A DNA stretch of 64,000 nt from Sulfurovum sp. TSL1 (GTDB lineage: Bacteria; Campylobacterota; Campylobacteria; Campylobacterales; Sulfurovaceae). Below the pieces are notes generated by a model. It did not search any database. It was not told the origin of the DNA and saw only the letters and a list, made by a program, of their open reading frames with translations. The DNA lies in NCBI RefSeq assembly GCF_019972135.1, contig NZ_BPFI01000001.1:603106-667105 (forward strand). The letters run 5' to 3'. Shown one piece after another: positions 19,238 to 26,626 of this stretch (its first letter is position 1; every line of letters begins with the position of its first letter). The translations under genes and the position numbers were made by a program.

Positions 19238-19504
19238 TTAGCGACGACCGCTACCACCACCTCTTTGTCCACCCAAGGATCCTGTATTTGATCTATTTGG
19301 ATTTGCACCTTTGTACTCATACTGTTTTTGATAGTTATATTTGTATTGGTTTTTTTCACCACTGCCGTCTTTTACTCTTTTTTGATACTCTTTCTGAAGT
19401 TTCTGTTCCATTCTAAGATGTTGCTGTAAACTCTCTTCTGCAGCAAATAAAGAAGGTGTGGCCAAAAGTGCTACAGCACCCAGTGTCAATAAAGTTTTTT
19501 TCAT
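19238..19504 (-). CDS. Small exported Gly-rich protein ending in Arg-Arg
   Basis: From the ATG at 19504 the product has 88 residues: a signal peptide (MKKTLLTLGAVALLATPSLFA), a charged helical stretch rich in Gln, Lys and Glu, a Tyr/Lys/Gln repeat-like part (KYNYQKQYEYKG), and a Gly-rich C-terminus ending GGGSGRR. An upstream in-frame extension to 19672 lacks a signal sequence and is unlikely. It resembles the product of the next gene upstream in layout and tail, which suggests divergent paralogues. I know no function. Confidence 0.68.
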   Translation of the reverse strand: MKKTLLTLGAVALLATPSLFAAEESLQQHLRMEQKLQKEYQKRVKDGSGEKNQYKYNYQKQYEYKGANPNRSNTGSLGGQRGGGSGRR

Positions 19505-19586
19505 GGAAGATCCTTTGAATGTAATATTATGTGTTACATGCAAAGTATAAAATAAGAGTGTGAAGCATCTATGAAGGAAAAGAGGT

Positions 19587-19988
19587 CTATCTTCGACCTC
19601 CTCCGCCACCGTTACCTGAACCGCCGCCCATGGATCCAGCACCCAAAGAGCCACCCATGCCTGCATTTCCATATCCGCTCATGAGGTTACCCTGTGCCGA
19701 ACCGTCATTGAATTTGAATTTGAATCTTGATCTGTTGTCATAGTCATAACTTTCTGATCTGTTCTTGTCCTCAGCTTTATTTCCTGATCCTATACCATTC
19801 GATTTATATTCATCTTTAAAAACAAAGCGTGTCTTCTTTTTAGACGCTTCTTTCTGAGGCTCAGGTTTGCTCAGTGCTTTCTTCTGCCCTGCTTCTTGAA
19901 GGATATTACCTAATCCTTTCTGCTCTGCATGAAGTGACATGGTGCCAAATATACAAAGTGTAGGAAGTATATATTTACATCTCATCAT
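19587..19988 (-). CDS. Exported Gly-rich protein ending in Arg-Arg, paralogue-like
   Basis: The start at 19988 is five bases after an AAAGG site; a GTG two codons upstream is possible. The protein has about 133 residues, with a signal peptide ending near SLHA, a Lys/Gln-rich region, a YDYDNRSRFKFKFND stretch of alternating aromatic and basic residues, and a Gly/Ser/Met-rich tail ending GNGGGGGRR. It is transcribed ahead of the 88-residue Gly-rich gene and divergently from a two-component system about 100 bases away. Function is unknown; the layout suggests a cell-surface or outer-membrane-associated peptide. Confidence 0.66.
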   Translation of the reverse strand: MMRCKYILPTLCIFGTMSLHAEQKGLGNILQEAGQKKALSKPEPQKEASKKKTRFVFKDEYKSNGIGSGNKAEDKNRSESYDYDNRSRFKFKFNDGSAQGNLMSGYGNAGMGGSLGAGSMGGGSGNGGGGGRR

Positions 19989-20095
19989 TAGCACCTTTCT
20001 TGATTTTTATTTAATTATAGTAGAAAAGTATGAAAAGAGTATGAACTACACGTTTCCTGAGTATGCTATAATCATAGTAAATATCAGGAGTATCG

Positions 20096-20770
20096 ATGAA
20101 AATTTTATTATTGGAAGATGATATAGGTTTGGCAGATATCATGTCAGAGTACCTTGAAGACAATGATTTTGAACTGGATCTTGTCTATGATGGAGAAGAA
20201 GCACTCGATAAAGCCTATGAGACACAGTATGACCTCTATATCTTCGATGTCAATGTACCTGCGATCAAAGGTTTTGATCTATTGAAAATACTGCGGGACA
20301 ATGGTGATGCGACCCCTACCATATTTGTGACATCTCTCAATGACATAGAGGATGTGTCCAAAGGCTTTGAAAGCGGTGCAGATGATTATCTCAAGAAGCC
20401 TTTTGAACTTGCCGAACTTCTTTTGCGTATTAAAAATATCCAGAAGCGTTCTTTTGCTCAAAAACGTTCTAACATGATCCAGATAGATAAGGATATCACT
20501 TTTGATATAGATACAGAATTACTTCATACAGAGGGAGAGAGTGTTTCCCTGCCGCAAAAAGAACTGAAACTGCTCAAACACTTTTTGAAGCATCCCAATG
20601 AGGTCGTCACCTTTGAAAGTCTGTATGATGTACTATGGGACTACGATGAAACCGCCTCAGCTGAATCTTTAAGAGCGCATATAAAAAACCTCAGAAAACA
20701 CCTGACCAAAGATATGATACAGAACCTTAGAGGTCTGGGTTACAGGTTTGAAATGGAAACTTCAGACTGA
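20096..20770 (+). CDS. OmpR-family response regulator
   Basis: A 224-residue response regulator. The receiver has the acidic pair LEDD near the N-terminus, the phospho-acceptor Asp in LYIFDVNVPAIKG near residue 53, Thr in FVTSL and Lys in LKKPFEL. The C-terminal winged helix ends in ESLRAHIKNLRKHL and GLGYRFE, the OmpR/PhoB pattern. It follows an AGGAG site and overlaps the kinase gene by one base. The divergent Gly-rich protein genes are possible targets. Confidence 0.94.
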   Translation: MKILLLEDDIGLADIMSEYLEDNDFELDLVYDGEEALDKAYETQYDLYIFDVNVPAIKGFDLLKILRDNGDATPTIFVTSLNDIEDVSKGFESGADDYLKKPFELAELLLRIKNIQKRSFAQKRSNMIQIDKDITFDIDTELLHTEGESVSLPQKELKLLKHFLKHPNEVVTFESLYDVLWDYDETASAESLRAHIKNLRKHLTKDMIQNLRGLGYRFEMETSD

Positions 20771-21936
20771 TGAAGGCCAGTACCAAAAGTGTCATTATTT
20801 TCATGGTGGTCTACCTGGGATCTCTCAGTATTTTAGCCACATGGGTGGGATACCTTTATTATATGGATCAAAAGAATGCTTTGATCGATAAGATGCATTT
20901 GGAAATGCGATACAAAGCAAGAAGTATCAATGCACAATTGGAATACTACCACATGAACAAAAGTGAGCAGTTCACGTTTTATGAAGAGGGGTATGGTATC
21001 GCACTCTATGATAACAAAAGCGAACTCATCGCTTCCACATTCATGGATGACATTGATTTTTCCAAACTATTTTATGCGGACAACGATGAATACTATCTTA
21101 TAGAGACACTCAATAAGGAATACCTTGACGTAAAATACATAGTGATCAAAAAGCCTCTTGATACAGATCAATTAAATGAGATCATTGAACAGATCGGTCT
21201 CATAGCTTTTTATGGGTTTGTTTTTATACTTTTTGTTGCACTGCTATTGGCAAAGATCATGTTGTCCCCTATCAAAAGATCCATAGCCTCTCTCACAAAA
21301 TTCATGAAAGATGCCACCCATGAGATGAATACGCCCATCAGTACGATACTCATGAGCTACGAACATATGGACAAACACAATCTCGACAAGAAACAGCTTC
21401 GTTCACTGGATCGTATAGATATAGCAACCAAAACCCTCTCCGGTCTTTACCGGGACCTCTCTTTTGCTTCTTTCCATGACTATATAGAGTATGAAGACAC
21501 ACCCATAGATGTCAAAGAGGTGATCCTTGAAAGAATCAAATATATGGATACACTGATACAGTTCAAAGGCTTAAAGGTCAATACTGCATTAAAATCCAAG
21601 ACGATCCATATGGATAAACGCAAGCTCATATTGCTTATAGACAACCTTCTGTCAAATGCGATAAAGTTCTCCAGAAAAAACGGTGAGATCCAAGTGAATT
21701 TGACCGAGCAGTACTTTTCTGTAAAAGACAATGGTATCGGTATTTCAAAAGAAGATCAGAAAAGTATCTTTGATCGTTTTAAATCCACGAACAGTTTACA
21801 TGGCGGATTTGGTGTGGGGCTTGATATAGTGAATCAGATCTGTAAAGAGTACCATATAAAGATCGAACTGGAATCAGAGCCTTCTAAAGGAAGTACATTT
21901 AGATTAGTGTGGTCAGAACAGAAATCTAAATCATAA
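20770..21936 (+). CDS. Sensor histidine kinase
   Basis: A 388-residue membrane kinase: membrane segment about 7-30, a periplasmic loop of about 105 residues, a second segment about 135-160, then a HisKA domain with the phospho-acceptor His in KDATHEMNTPIST. The catalytic domain follows, with DNLLSNAIKFS (N box), DNGIGIS (G1) and GGFGVGLDIV (G2). No HAMP domain is evident. It pairs with the regulator directly upstream. The sensed signal is unknown; the loop has no recognised domain. Confidence 0.93.
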   Translation: MKASTKSVIIFMVVYLGSLSILATWVGYLYYMDQKNALIDKMHLEMRYKARSINAQLEYYHMNKSEQFTFYEEGYGIALYDNKSELIASTFMDDIDFSKLFYADNDEYYLIETLNKEYLDVKYIVIKKPLDTDQLNEIIEQIGLIAFYGFVFILFVALLLAKIMLSPIKRSIASLTKFMKDATHEMNTPISTILMSYEHMDKHNLDKKQLRSLDRIDIATKTLSGLYRDLSFASFHDYIEYEDTPIDVKEVILERIKYMDTLIQFKGLKVNTALKSKTIHMDKRKLILLIDNLLSNAIKFSRKNGEIQVNLTEQYFSVKDNGIGISKEDQKSIFDRFKSTNSLHGGFGVGLDIVNQICKEYHIKIELESEPSKGSTFRLVWSEQKSKS

Positions 21937-21953
21937 GATGTAAGTAGTTGTTG

Positions 21954-22127
21954 TTATAAGTGTAAATGTTGTTTAATCAGGTTGCTTTTATCCAAAAGGT
22001 ATGTGGCATTACTTGTTGATAACCCTGATTTTGAACAGGCAACATCAAATAGTTCATTATTATTTAAAAGTCTGATCAATACGTTTAGTTTAATCATTTT
22101 AGATATATTTATTGTGTCTATTGACAT
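21954..22127 (-). CDS. Small protein, 57 residues, helix-turn-helix-like
   Basis: A short reading frame with ATG at 22127-22125, an AAGGAG site eight bases upstream and TAA at 21956-21954. The product begins MSIDTINISKMIKL and has a helical pattern (VLIRLLNNNELFDVACSKSGLS, with ATYLLDKSNLIK after it) that resembles a small DNA-binding helix-turn-helix. It lies about 25 bases behind the tRNA-fMet gene on the same strand, so it is probably made from the same transcript. I cannot name a family. An overlapping plus-strand frame lacks a ribosome site and covers the tRNA. Confidence 0.5.
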   Translation of the reverse strand: MSIDTINISKMIKLNVLIRLLNNNELFDVACSKSGLSTSNATYLLDKSNLIKQHLHL

Positions 22128-22152
22128 ATTTTCTCCTTGTATTTTATTTCAT

Positions 22153-22229
<77 letters not shown>

Positions 22230-22297
22230 CTAAAATAGGTATGTGTAAATGGGATAAATCTAAAAAAAGAAGGTGATTTCGAAGATTCTCTAAACTA

Positions 22298-22317
22298 TGG
22301 ACAGATCAATCTGTCCA
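22298..22317. terminator. Hairpin after the cold-shock gene
   Basis: Nine complementary bases on each side (TGGACAGAT and ATCTGTCCA) around a CA centre lie just after the csp stop (minus strand). A T-rich stretch follows about 30 bases further on rather than directly, so this is a probable but non-standard terminator. A second short stem, GGTCTT-T-AAGACC, overlaps the csp stop codon. Confidence 0.5.
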
Positions 22318-22326
22318 TCGATGGTC

Positions 22327-22545
22327 TTAAAGACCAGTCACGTTTTCTGCCTGCGGGCCTTTTTGACCTTCACCGATCTCAAAAGTCACTTTTTGACCTT
22401 CATTAAGAGAAACACGGTCGTAACCATTGCTATTGATTTGACGATAGTGTACAAATACATCTTTACCACCATTTTCCTGTTCGATAAAACCGAAACCTTT
22501 TTCACTGTTGAACCATTTTACGGTTCCGTTTACTTGAGTTGCCAT
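22327..22545 (-). CDS. Cold-shock domain protein (CspA family)
   Basis: A 72-residue cold-shock protein with the RNA-binding motifs RNP1 (KGFGFIEQ) and RNP2 (DVFVHYRQI), starting [20 protein letters not shown]. It is a single-stranded nucleic-acid chaperone. It is alone on the minus strand, with a possible long untranslated leader of about 140 bases (see the promoter entry), and ends in a hairpin. Confidence 0.96.
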   Translation of the reverse strand: MATQVNGTVKWFNSEKGFGFIEQENGGKDVFVHYRQINSNGYDRVSLNEGQKVTFEIGEGQKGPQAENVTGL

Positions 22546-22694
22546 TGCAATTCCTTTAGTTGTTAATACATATCATTACTGAAATGTTCAAAATATAATG
22601 TGGAGTGTTCTATTGGGAGGATAATACTGTAAACTGTAAGTAAGCAATAAAAATCATGCCTAAGATGAAACTCTAAATCATCTTTGATATATTC

Positions 22695-22723
22695 ATTATA
22701 GCTGAATCATTTAATAATAGCAA
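22695..22723 (-). promoter_or_regulatory. Candidate csp promoter with long leader
   Basis: On the minus strand TTGCTA, 17 bases, then TATAAT (22700-22695). Transcription would start near 22688, giving a leader of about 140 bases before the csp ATG at 22545. Long leaders are known to control cspA-type genes by temperature. This placement is inferred from the motif only. Confidence 0.42.
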
Positions 22724-22774
22724 GGCTTTTTCTTTACATCAGCTACCCTGTCTCACCGAGGCCTACTGGCATAC

Positions 22775-23197
22775 TTACTCTACTTTACGTCCTGCATAGT
22801 AGTTGATCTTCCATCCGTCCTTTTCTTTTGAAAAGTACAGTTTCTTCATTTTTCCATCTTCTGTATAGTCGATGGTCTGTCTATTTTCACCATTCCAAGA
22901 TACAGACTTTATATCTATTTTAGGGGAGTTTCTTCTGTCGATCAGATCATAAGAGAGCTTGTTTTCAACCTCTGCCAATGCATCTTCATCGTGTTCTATC
23001 TTTTTAAGTTGTGACTTGAACTCCTGGTCACGCAGTGCCAACCTTAAACCGAATGTTTCCAGAGTCATAATATATGACCCCTCTGTCATCAACTCTTTGA
23101 CCGTACCAAGATCCCCACTATACAATGATGTATAGTAGAGAGCCAGTACATCACTGGGCTCTAACAATGAAAAAGTCCTGCTACTGTTTATGGGCAT
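22775..23197 (-). CDS. Hypothetical protein, lumazine/NTF2-like pattern
   Basis: A 140-residue protein with no family that I recognise. The start region ALYYTSLYSGDLGTVKELM and the C-terminal KLYFSKEKDGWKINYYAG recall SnoaL/DUF4878-type proteins, which are often lumenal or ligand-binding. No signal peptide or membrane segment is evident. It starts six bases after the stop of the DUF2202 gene, so the two are in one operon. Confidence 0.6.
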   Translation of the reverse strand: MPINSSRTFSLLEPSDVLALYYTSLYSGDLGTVKELMTEGSYIMTLETFGLRLALRDQEFKSQLKKIEHDEDALAEVENKLSYDLIDRRNSPKIDIKSVSWNGENRQTIDYTEDGKMKKLYFSKEKDGWKINYYAGRKVE

Positions 23198-23203
23198 AAT
23201 GGA

Positions 23204-23773
23204 TTATGCTCTTTCGATCGCTGTTTGAAATGCATCAAGGTGACTTAAACTACCCTCTTTAAGGCTTTCAAATACAGCTACAACATCTTCCGGCATACCT
23301 TCAGCCGCATGTTCCAGATCTTCTATGTCCGTGTATTCGATCATTTCACCGATCTTAAGTGCATCAAGAAGTGATTTTTCACCTTCACCCACACAGGTAT
23401 CATAGAGCTCTTGCAGTACAGGCAATACAAAGCTTCCCACAGCATCTTCATCTACCCCAGAAGTATCTACAGCATATTTTTCACACAGCTCTTTTGCAGA
23501 GTCCATATGTCTCTGTTCTGATAACTGAATAGAAGCAAAGGTATTTTCATCTGTATAAATATTACCTAGTGTCATATATACATCTCTGGCTACTTTTTCT
23601 TCCTGGTATATATAGAAAAGCATATCTTTTTGATCTTCAGTAAGCACCACAGTAGTATCTATAGTCTCTTTCTTTGCATAGGCTGAAGATGAAAGCAATG
23701 TGACTCCACTTGCACCTGCAACCAGCATTTTAGTTAAAAAACTTCTTCTGTCTTTAATATTATTTGTATTCAT
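23204..23773 (-). CDS. Tat-exported DUF2202 protein
   Basis: From the ATG at 23773 the protein has 189 residues. The N-terminus carries a twin-arginine signal (DRRSFLTKMLVAGASG) followed by SSAYA, so it is folded in the cytoplasm and exported, often a sign of a bound metal or cofactor. The mature domain is the DUF2202 type with EDQKDMLFYIYQEEKVARDVY and EQRHMDSAKELCEKY, which together resemble the Glu/His ligands of a ferritin-like helix bundle. An upstream extension to 23956 would overlap the gltB-like gene and is rejected. The function is unknown; it is possibly a di-iron protein. Confidence 0.82.
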   Translation of the reverse strand: MNTNNIKDRRSFLTKMLVAGASGVTLLSSSAYAKKETIDTTVVLTEDQKDMLFYIYQEEKVARDVYMTLGNIYTDENTFASIQLSEQRHMDSAKELCEKYAVDTSGVDEDAVGSFVLPVLQELYDTCVGEGEKSLLDALKIGEMIEYTDIEDLEHAAEGMPEDVVAVFESLKEGSLSHLDAFQTAIERA

Positions 23774-23876
23774 GTTAATCCTTTTAGAATATGTATTAAT
23801 TACGAATGAAGTATAAAATAGAAGTATGAAGGAAGTGTGAAGCATAACATCACACTTATAGAGTGGTATAGTTTTA

Positions 23877-25616
23877 TTATGATTTACTTGAACAGAGAGG
23901 TTGTTTCTCTTCTCTTTTTTTAGAACGCAGTATGACATCATCCATACTGAGCTCATTGATGTGTCTCTTACCCATCACGGCAAGCAGTGTACGGACACCA
24001 TGAAGAAGTTGATGATGATAGAATGCGATGTGTTTTGATTTTTCTATGACAAGATATTTGCTTCTTTTTGCTTCATTCATGGTATTAAGACCTACCGGAC
24101 AGTCCCTTCCGTTCGCACCGCTGCACTCCCTCGCACGTATACAGCCTGCCGCGATCATGAAGCCTCTGGCTATATTGATAAAATCAGCACCATGACAAAG
24201 CAGTTCGACCACATCATCAGGCGTGAGTACTTTCTCGCTTGCAATGATCTTTATATGCTCTCTTAGTTCATACTCGTTGAGCACTTCATTGACTATAAGG
24301 AGTGCTTCACGTATCGGTAAACCGATTTTACTCATCATCTCCAAGGGTGCAGTTGCAGAACCGCCGTCACCTCCGTCTATCGTGATAAAATCTGCAATAT
24401 CCTTCCCCTCTGACACTCTTTGTTTCAACGCTTGGGCATATGTCTCAAAGTACTCTCGTGATGAAATAACGATCTTAAACCCGACCGGTTTATCTGATAG
24501 CTTCTGTAAGCGTTCAATAAAGTCAAAGAAAGTCTCCATATCGGTAGCATAAGGAAAACGGTTAGGGCTTACAAGGTCCTTATGTGCAGGAACCCCTCGA
24601 TAATATGCAATATCATCACTCACTTTCGTGGCAAGAAGTTTACCTCCGGTCTGTTTTGCACCCTGTGCAAGTTTCACTTCGGTCATGCGACAGAAACGCA
24701 TCACTTTTTGGTAAAGATCGTCACTAAAATTTCCTTCTTCATCTCTTACACCAAACAGTCCGCTTCCCATCTGGAACGTTATGTCCGGTATACCTTCAGC
24801 CACAGTTTCAGGAAATGTCTCTAGCGGACTCTGCCAATTTATACGGAAATAGACCAAACTGCTTCTATCAAAAATGAAAGAACCCCTATCTATTTGTCGT
24901 ACGACCATACGTCGGTAAAGGCGTTGGGAAACTTCTCTATTGGTAAAGAACCTCATGAACCTATAGACAGACTTGGCAAACCATGTTCCCTCTTTCATCT
25001 CAAGATAAGAACTTTCACAATCTTTGAAGTTGAGTGTGGCAAGGAAGTTAGAGGTCAGACCGCCCTCACCTGTATTGATAGGAAATTGTCCATTAAAAGC
25101 ACCACGCGCATAAGCTCTTGTTCCCTCCGGTGAGACCGCCCCGTCACTCATAGCTGACCTGCCTATGATACTTTTACTTTCATAGGGTATTTTTCTGTTT
25201 TCACCAAATCGTACAGAAAAATCTGCTTGTACTTCATGCAGTTCATTGACAAAGTTGGCGTGTCTAAAAAGTGTTTTTTGATTACCGTAAGGATTTGAAG
25301 GTGAAAAAGACAAATAAGGACTTTCACCATGTGACACTTTATTGATCCAATCGATTTTTTCAAAAGAATCATAAAATGTCTCATCACCGAAATATTGACG
25401 CATTGGATTTCGTAACATATAAAAAATATATCTCATACGCCCTATAAGCGGGAAATTAATAAGAAGCTGGTTTTTTCTTTGTATAAATCTGTCATAAATA
25501 GCGATATTGATAAGTATCACTATCAATATGATCAGGAAAAGTTTAACGAACACACCCCAGTCTGCAGAAAAAAGAGGAAAATAGGAGAACAGATCTTCTT
25601 TAGTCATTGAGACCAT
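23877..25616 (-). CDS. FMN-binding glutamate synthase family protein
   Basis: A 579-residue single-domain homologue of the glutamate synthase large subunit (GltB type, without the amidotransferase part). It has an N-terminal membrane segment (about 18-40), the FMN-barrel motifs FITIDGGDGGSATAP and GLPIREALLIVNEVL, and an iron-sulfur loop GCIRARECSGANGRDCPVGLNT that matches the 3Fe-4S Cys cluster of GltB. It would catalyse an FMN-dependent oxoglutarate/glutamate-type reaction with an unknown nitrogen or electron donor. The membrane anchor is unlike canonical GltB. It overlaps the DoxX gene by 17 bases. Confidence 0.9.
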   Translation of the reverse strand: MVSMTKEDLFSYFPLFSADWGVFVKLFLIILIVILINIAIYDRFIQRKNQLLINFPLIGRMRYIFYMLRNPMRQYFGDETFYDSFEKIDWINKVSHGESPYLSFSPSNPYGNQKTLFRHANFVNELHEVQADFSVRFGENRKIPYESKSIIGRSAMSDGAVSPEGTRAYARGAFNGQFPINTGEGGLTSNFLATLNFKDCESSYLEMKEGTWFAKSVYRFMRFFTNREVSQRLYRRMVVRQIDRGSFIFDRSSLVYFRINWQSPLETFPETVAEGIPDITFQMGSGLFGVRDEEGNFSDDLYQKVMRFCRMTEVKLAQGAKQTGGKLLATKVSDDIAYYRGVPAHKDLVSPNRFPYATDMETFFDFIERLQKLSDKPVGFKIVISSREYFETYAQALKQRVSEGKDIADFITIDGGDGGSATAPLEMMSKIGLPIREALLIVNEVLNEYELREHIKIIASEKVLTPDDVVELLCHGADFINIARGFMIAAGCIRARECSGANGRDCPVGLNTMNEAKRSKYLVIEKSKHIAFYHHQLLHGVRTLLAVMGKRHINELSMDDVILRSKKREEKQPLCSSKS

Positions 25617-26040
25617 CCTTGAACAATACTTTATCTAAACTGTATTTTCCTGCACCAACACTGGCAAGGAACAGTAGAAACAGTAGATAGTAAAGTGGAA
25701 TCTCGAATCCATTGTCTGCAACAGAAAATCCATTTTCTATATGAACGAAAAATATGGCACCGATCATTACACATGAAAGCAATATAGATATATAACGGGT
25801 AAAGAGTCCCAAGAACAGAAGGATGATTCCCATGGTTTCAATGCTTGAAACGAGATAGGTTGATAGCATAGGTAAAGGTATAGCCATGCTGTCAAACCAC
25901 GTTACCGTATCTTCCAGATTATTGATCTTTAGTAAAGCCGGTGTAGCAAATCCATAGGCCAAGATCAATCTAATGGCTAATATTATGAGATTTTTAGGAT
26001 AAGAAAAAAGAACAGCAACCTCACTCATAAAATCTTTCAT
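25600..26040 (-). CDS. DoxX family membrane protein
   Basis: A DoxX-type protein of about 146 residues from the ATG at 26040, which has an AAGGAGGG ribosome site two bases away. It has four membrane segments: LAYGFATPALLKI, LVSSIETMGIILLFLGLF, VMIGAIFF and YYLLFLLFLASVGAG. The Glu in the second segment is family-conserved. DoxX proteins are linked to quinone or thiosulfate oxidation and to envelope redox homeostasis in different phyla. It is directly upstream of and overlaps the FMN-glutamate-synthase-like gene, so the two are probably an electron-transfer pair. Confidence 0.88.
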   Translation of the reverse strand: MKDFMSEVAVLFSYPKNLIILAIRLILAYGFATPALLKINNLEDTVTWFDSMAIPLPMLSTYLVSSIETMGIILLFLGLFTRYISILLSCVMIGAIFFVHIENGFSVADNGFEIPLYYLLFLLFLASVGAGKYSLDKVLFKDGLND

Positions 26041-26113
26041 AATCCCTCCTTTAAGGTATAGCGTATCTTCTATATACAAAATACATAGAGATATTCACTC
26101 TAAGAATCAAGTA

Positions 26114-26308
26114 TTACATCTCTTTGGAACTGAACCGGCACTCACCCAGTGTAATGATCTTTCCTTTTTCTATCTGAGAGAGGATATACTTCAGCGTCGA
26201 CTGGGCATCTGTTTCAGGCATCTCTTCTGCAATCATACGCAGTGCATCTTTTTCACTGGTTTTCTGCCATCTTTTTTCATAGATATACTGTGTATATAGT
26301 TCTGCCAA
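26114..26308 (-). CDS. Small hypothetical protein, possible re-initiation start
   Basis: An uncharacterised small protein. The frame stays open from 26392, but the part upstream of 26308 overlaps the DUF4404-like gene in another frame. A TTG at 26308-26306 lies one base after that gene's stop, which suggests translational re-initiation and a 64-residue product. An alternative start at ATG 26392 would overlap by 83 bases. The sequence LRMIAEEMPETDAQSTLKY and KIITLGECRFSS is amphipathic and not known to me. A frameshift joining both halves is also possible. Confidence 0.42.
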   Translation of the reverse strand: MAELYTQYIYEKRWQKTSEKDALRMIAEEMPETDAQSTLKYILSQIEKGKIITLGECRFSSKEM

Positions 26309-26309
26309 C

Positions 26310-26504
26310 TTATATCCAACCCAGTTCAGCAAAGATAGGTTCCATCTCCATCCACCACTTTTCAAACCGCACAGAGACCTCTGCAATGGCATCGTCTTCT
26401 TCTTTCCACTCTTTGAGTTTCTCCAGGATCAACGGTTTATTCTCTTCAGATACCTTACTTGAACTCTGCACATGTTCTATGACTTCTTCTATCTTTTTTT
26501 TCAT
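26310..26504 (-). CDS. DUF4404-like small protein
   Basis: A 64-residue Glu/Lys-rich helical protein. The end RFEKWWMEMEPIFAELGWI recalls the DUF4404 pattern (a RFE turn followed by a short helix ending in Gly-Ile). A clear ribosome site (AAAGGAG) and a near-consensus promoter are upstream. It is divergent from nhaA. Function is unknown. The next frame starts right at its stop. Confidence 0.55.
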   Translation of the reverse strand: MKKKIEEVIEHVQSSSKVSEENKPLILEKLKEWKEEDDAIAEVSVRFEKWWMEMEPIFAELGWI

Positions 26505-26524
26505 ACGATAACTCCTTTGTTCTT

Positions 26525-26553
26525 ATTCTAGTTCATTCTTATATAATTGTCAA
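26525..26553 (-). promoter_or_regulatory. Promoter of the DUF4404-like gene
   Basis: On the minus strand TTGACA (26553-26548), a 17-base spacer and TAGAAT (26530-26525), about 20 bases before the start codon. It has the same full -35 as clpB and hsp20, which stands out in this genome type. Confidence 0.55.
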
Positions 26554-26626
26554 TATTGATCTGTTATTTATATTGATTAGTAAATTTTCGTTAAAATAAT
26601 GAAATTTATCACAGAGGGTTAAAATC

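Noticed and set aside
23774-23956. Upstream extension of the DUF2202 protein
   Set aside because: It would overlap the gltB-like gene end by about 80 bases and hide the twin-arginine signal. The ATG at 23773 gives a proper signal peptide.
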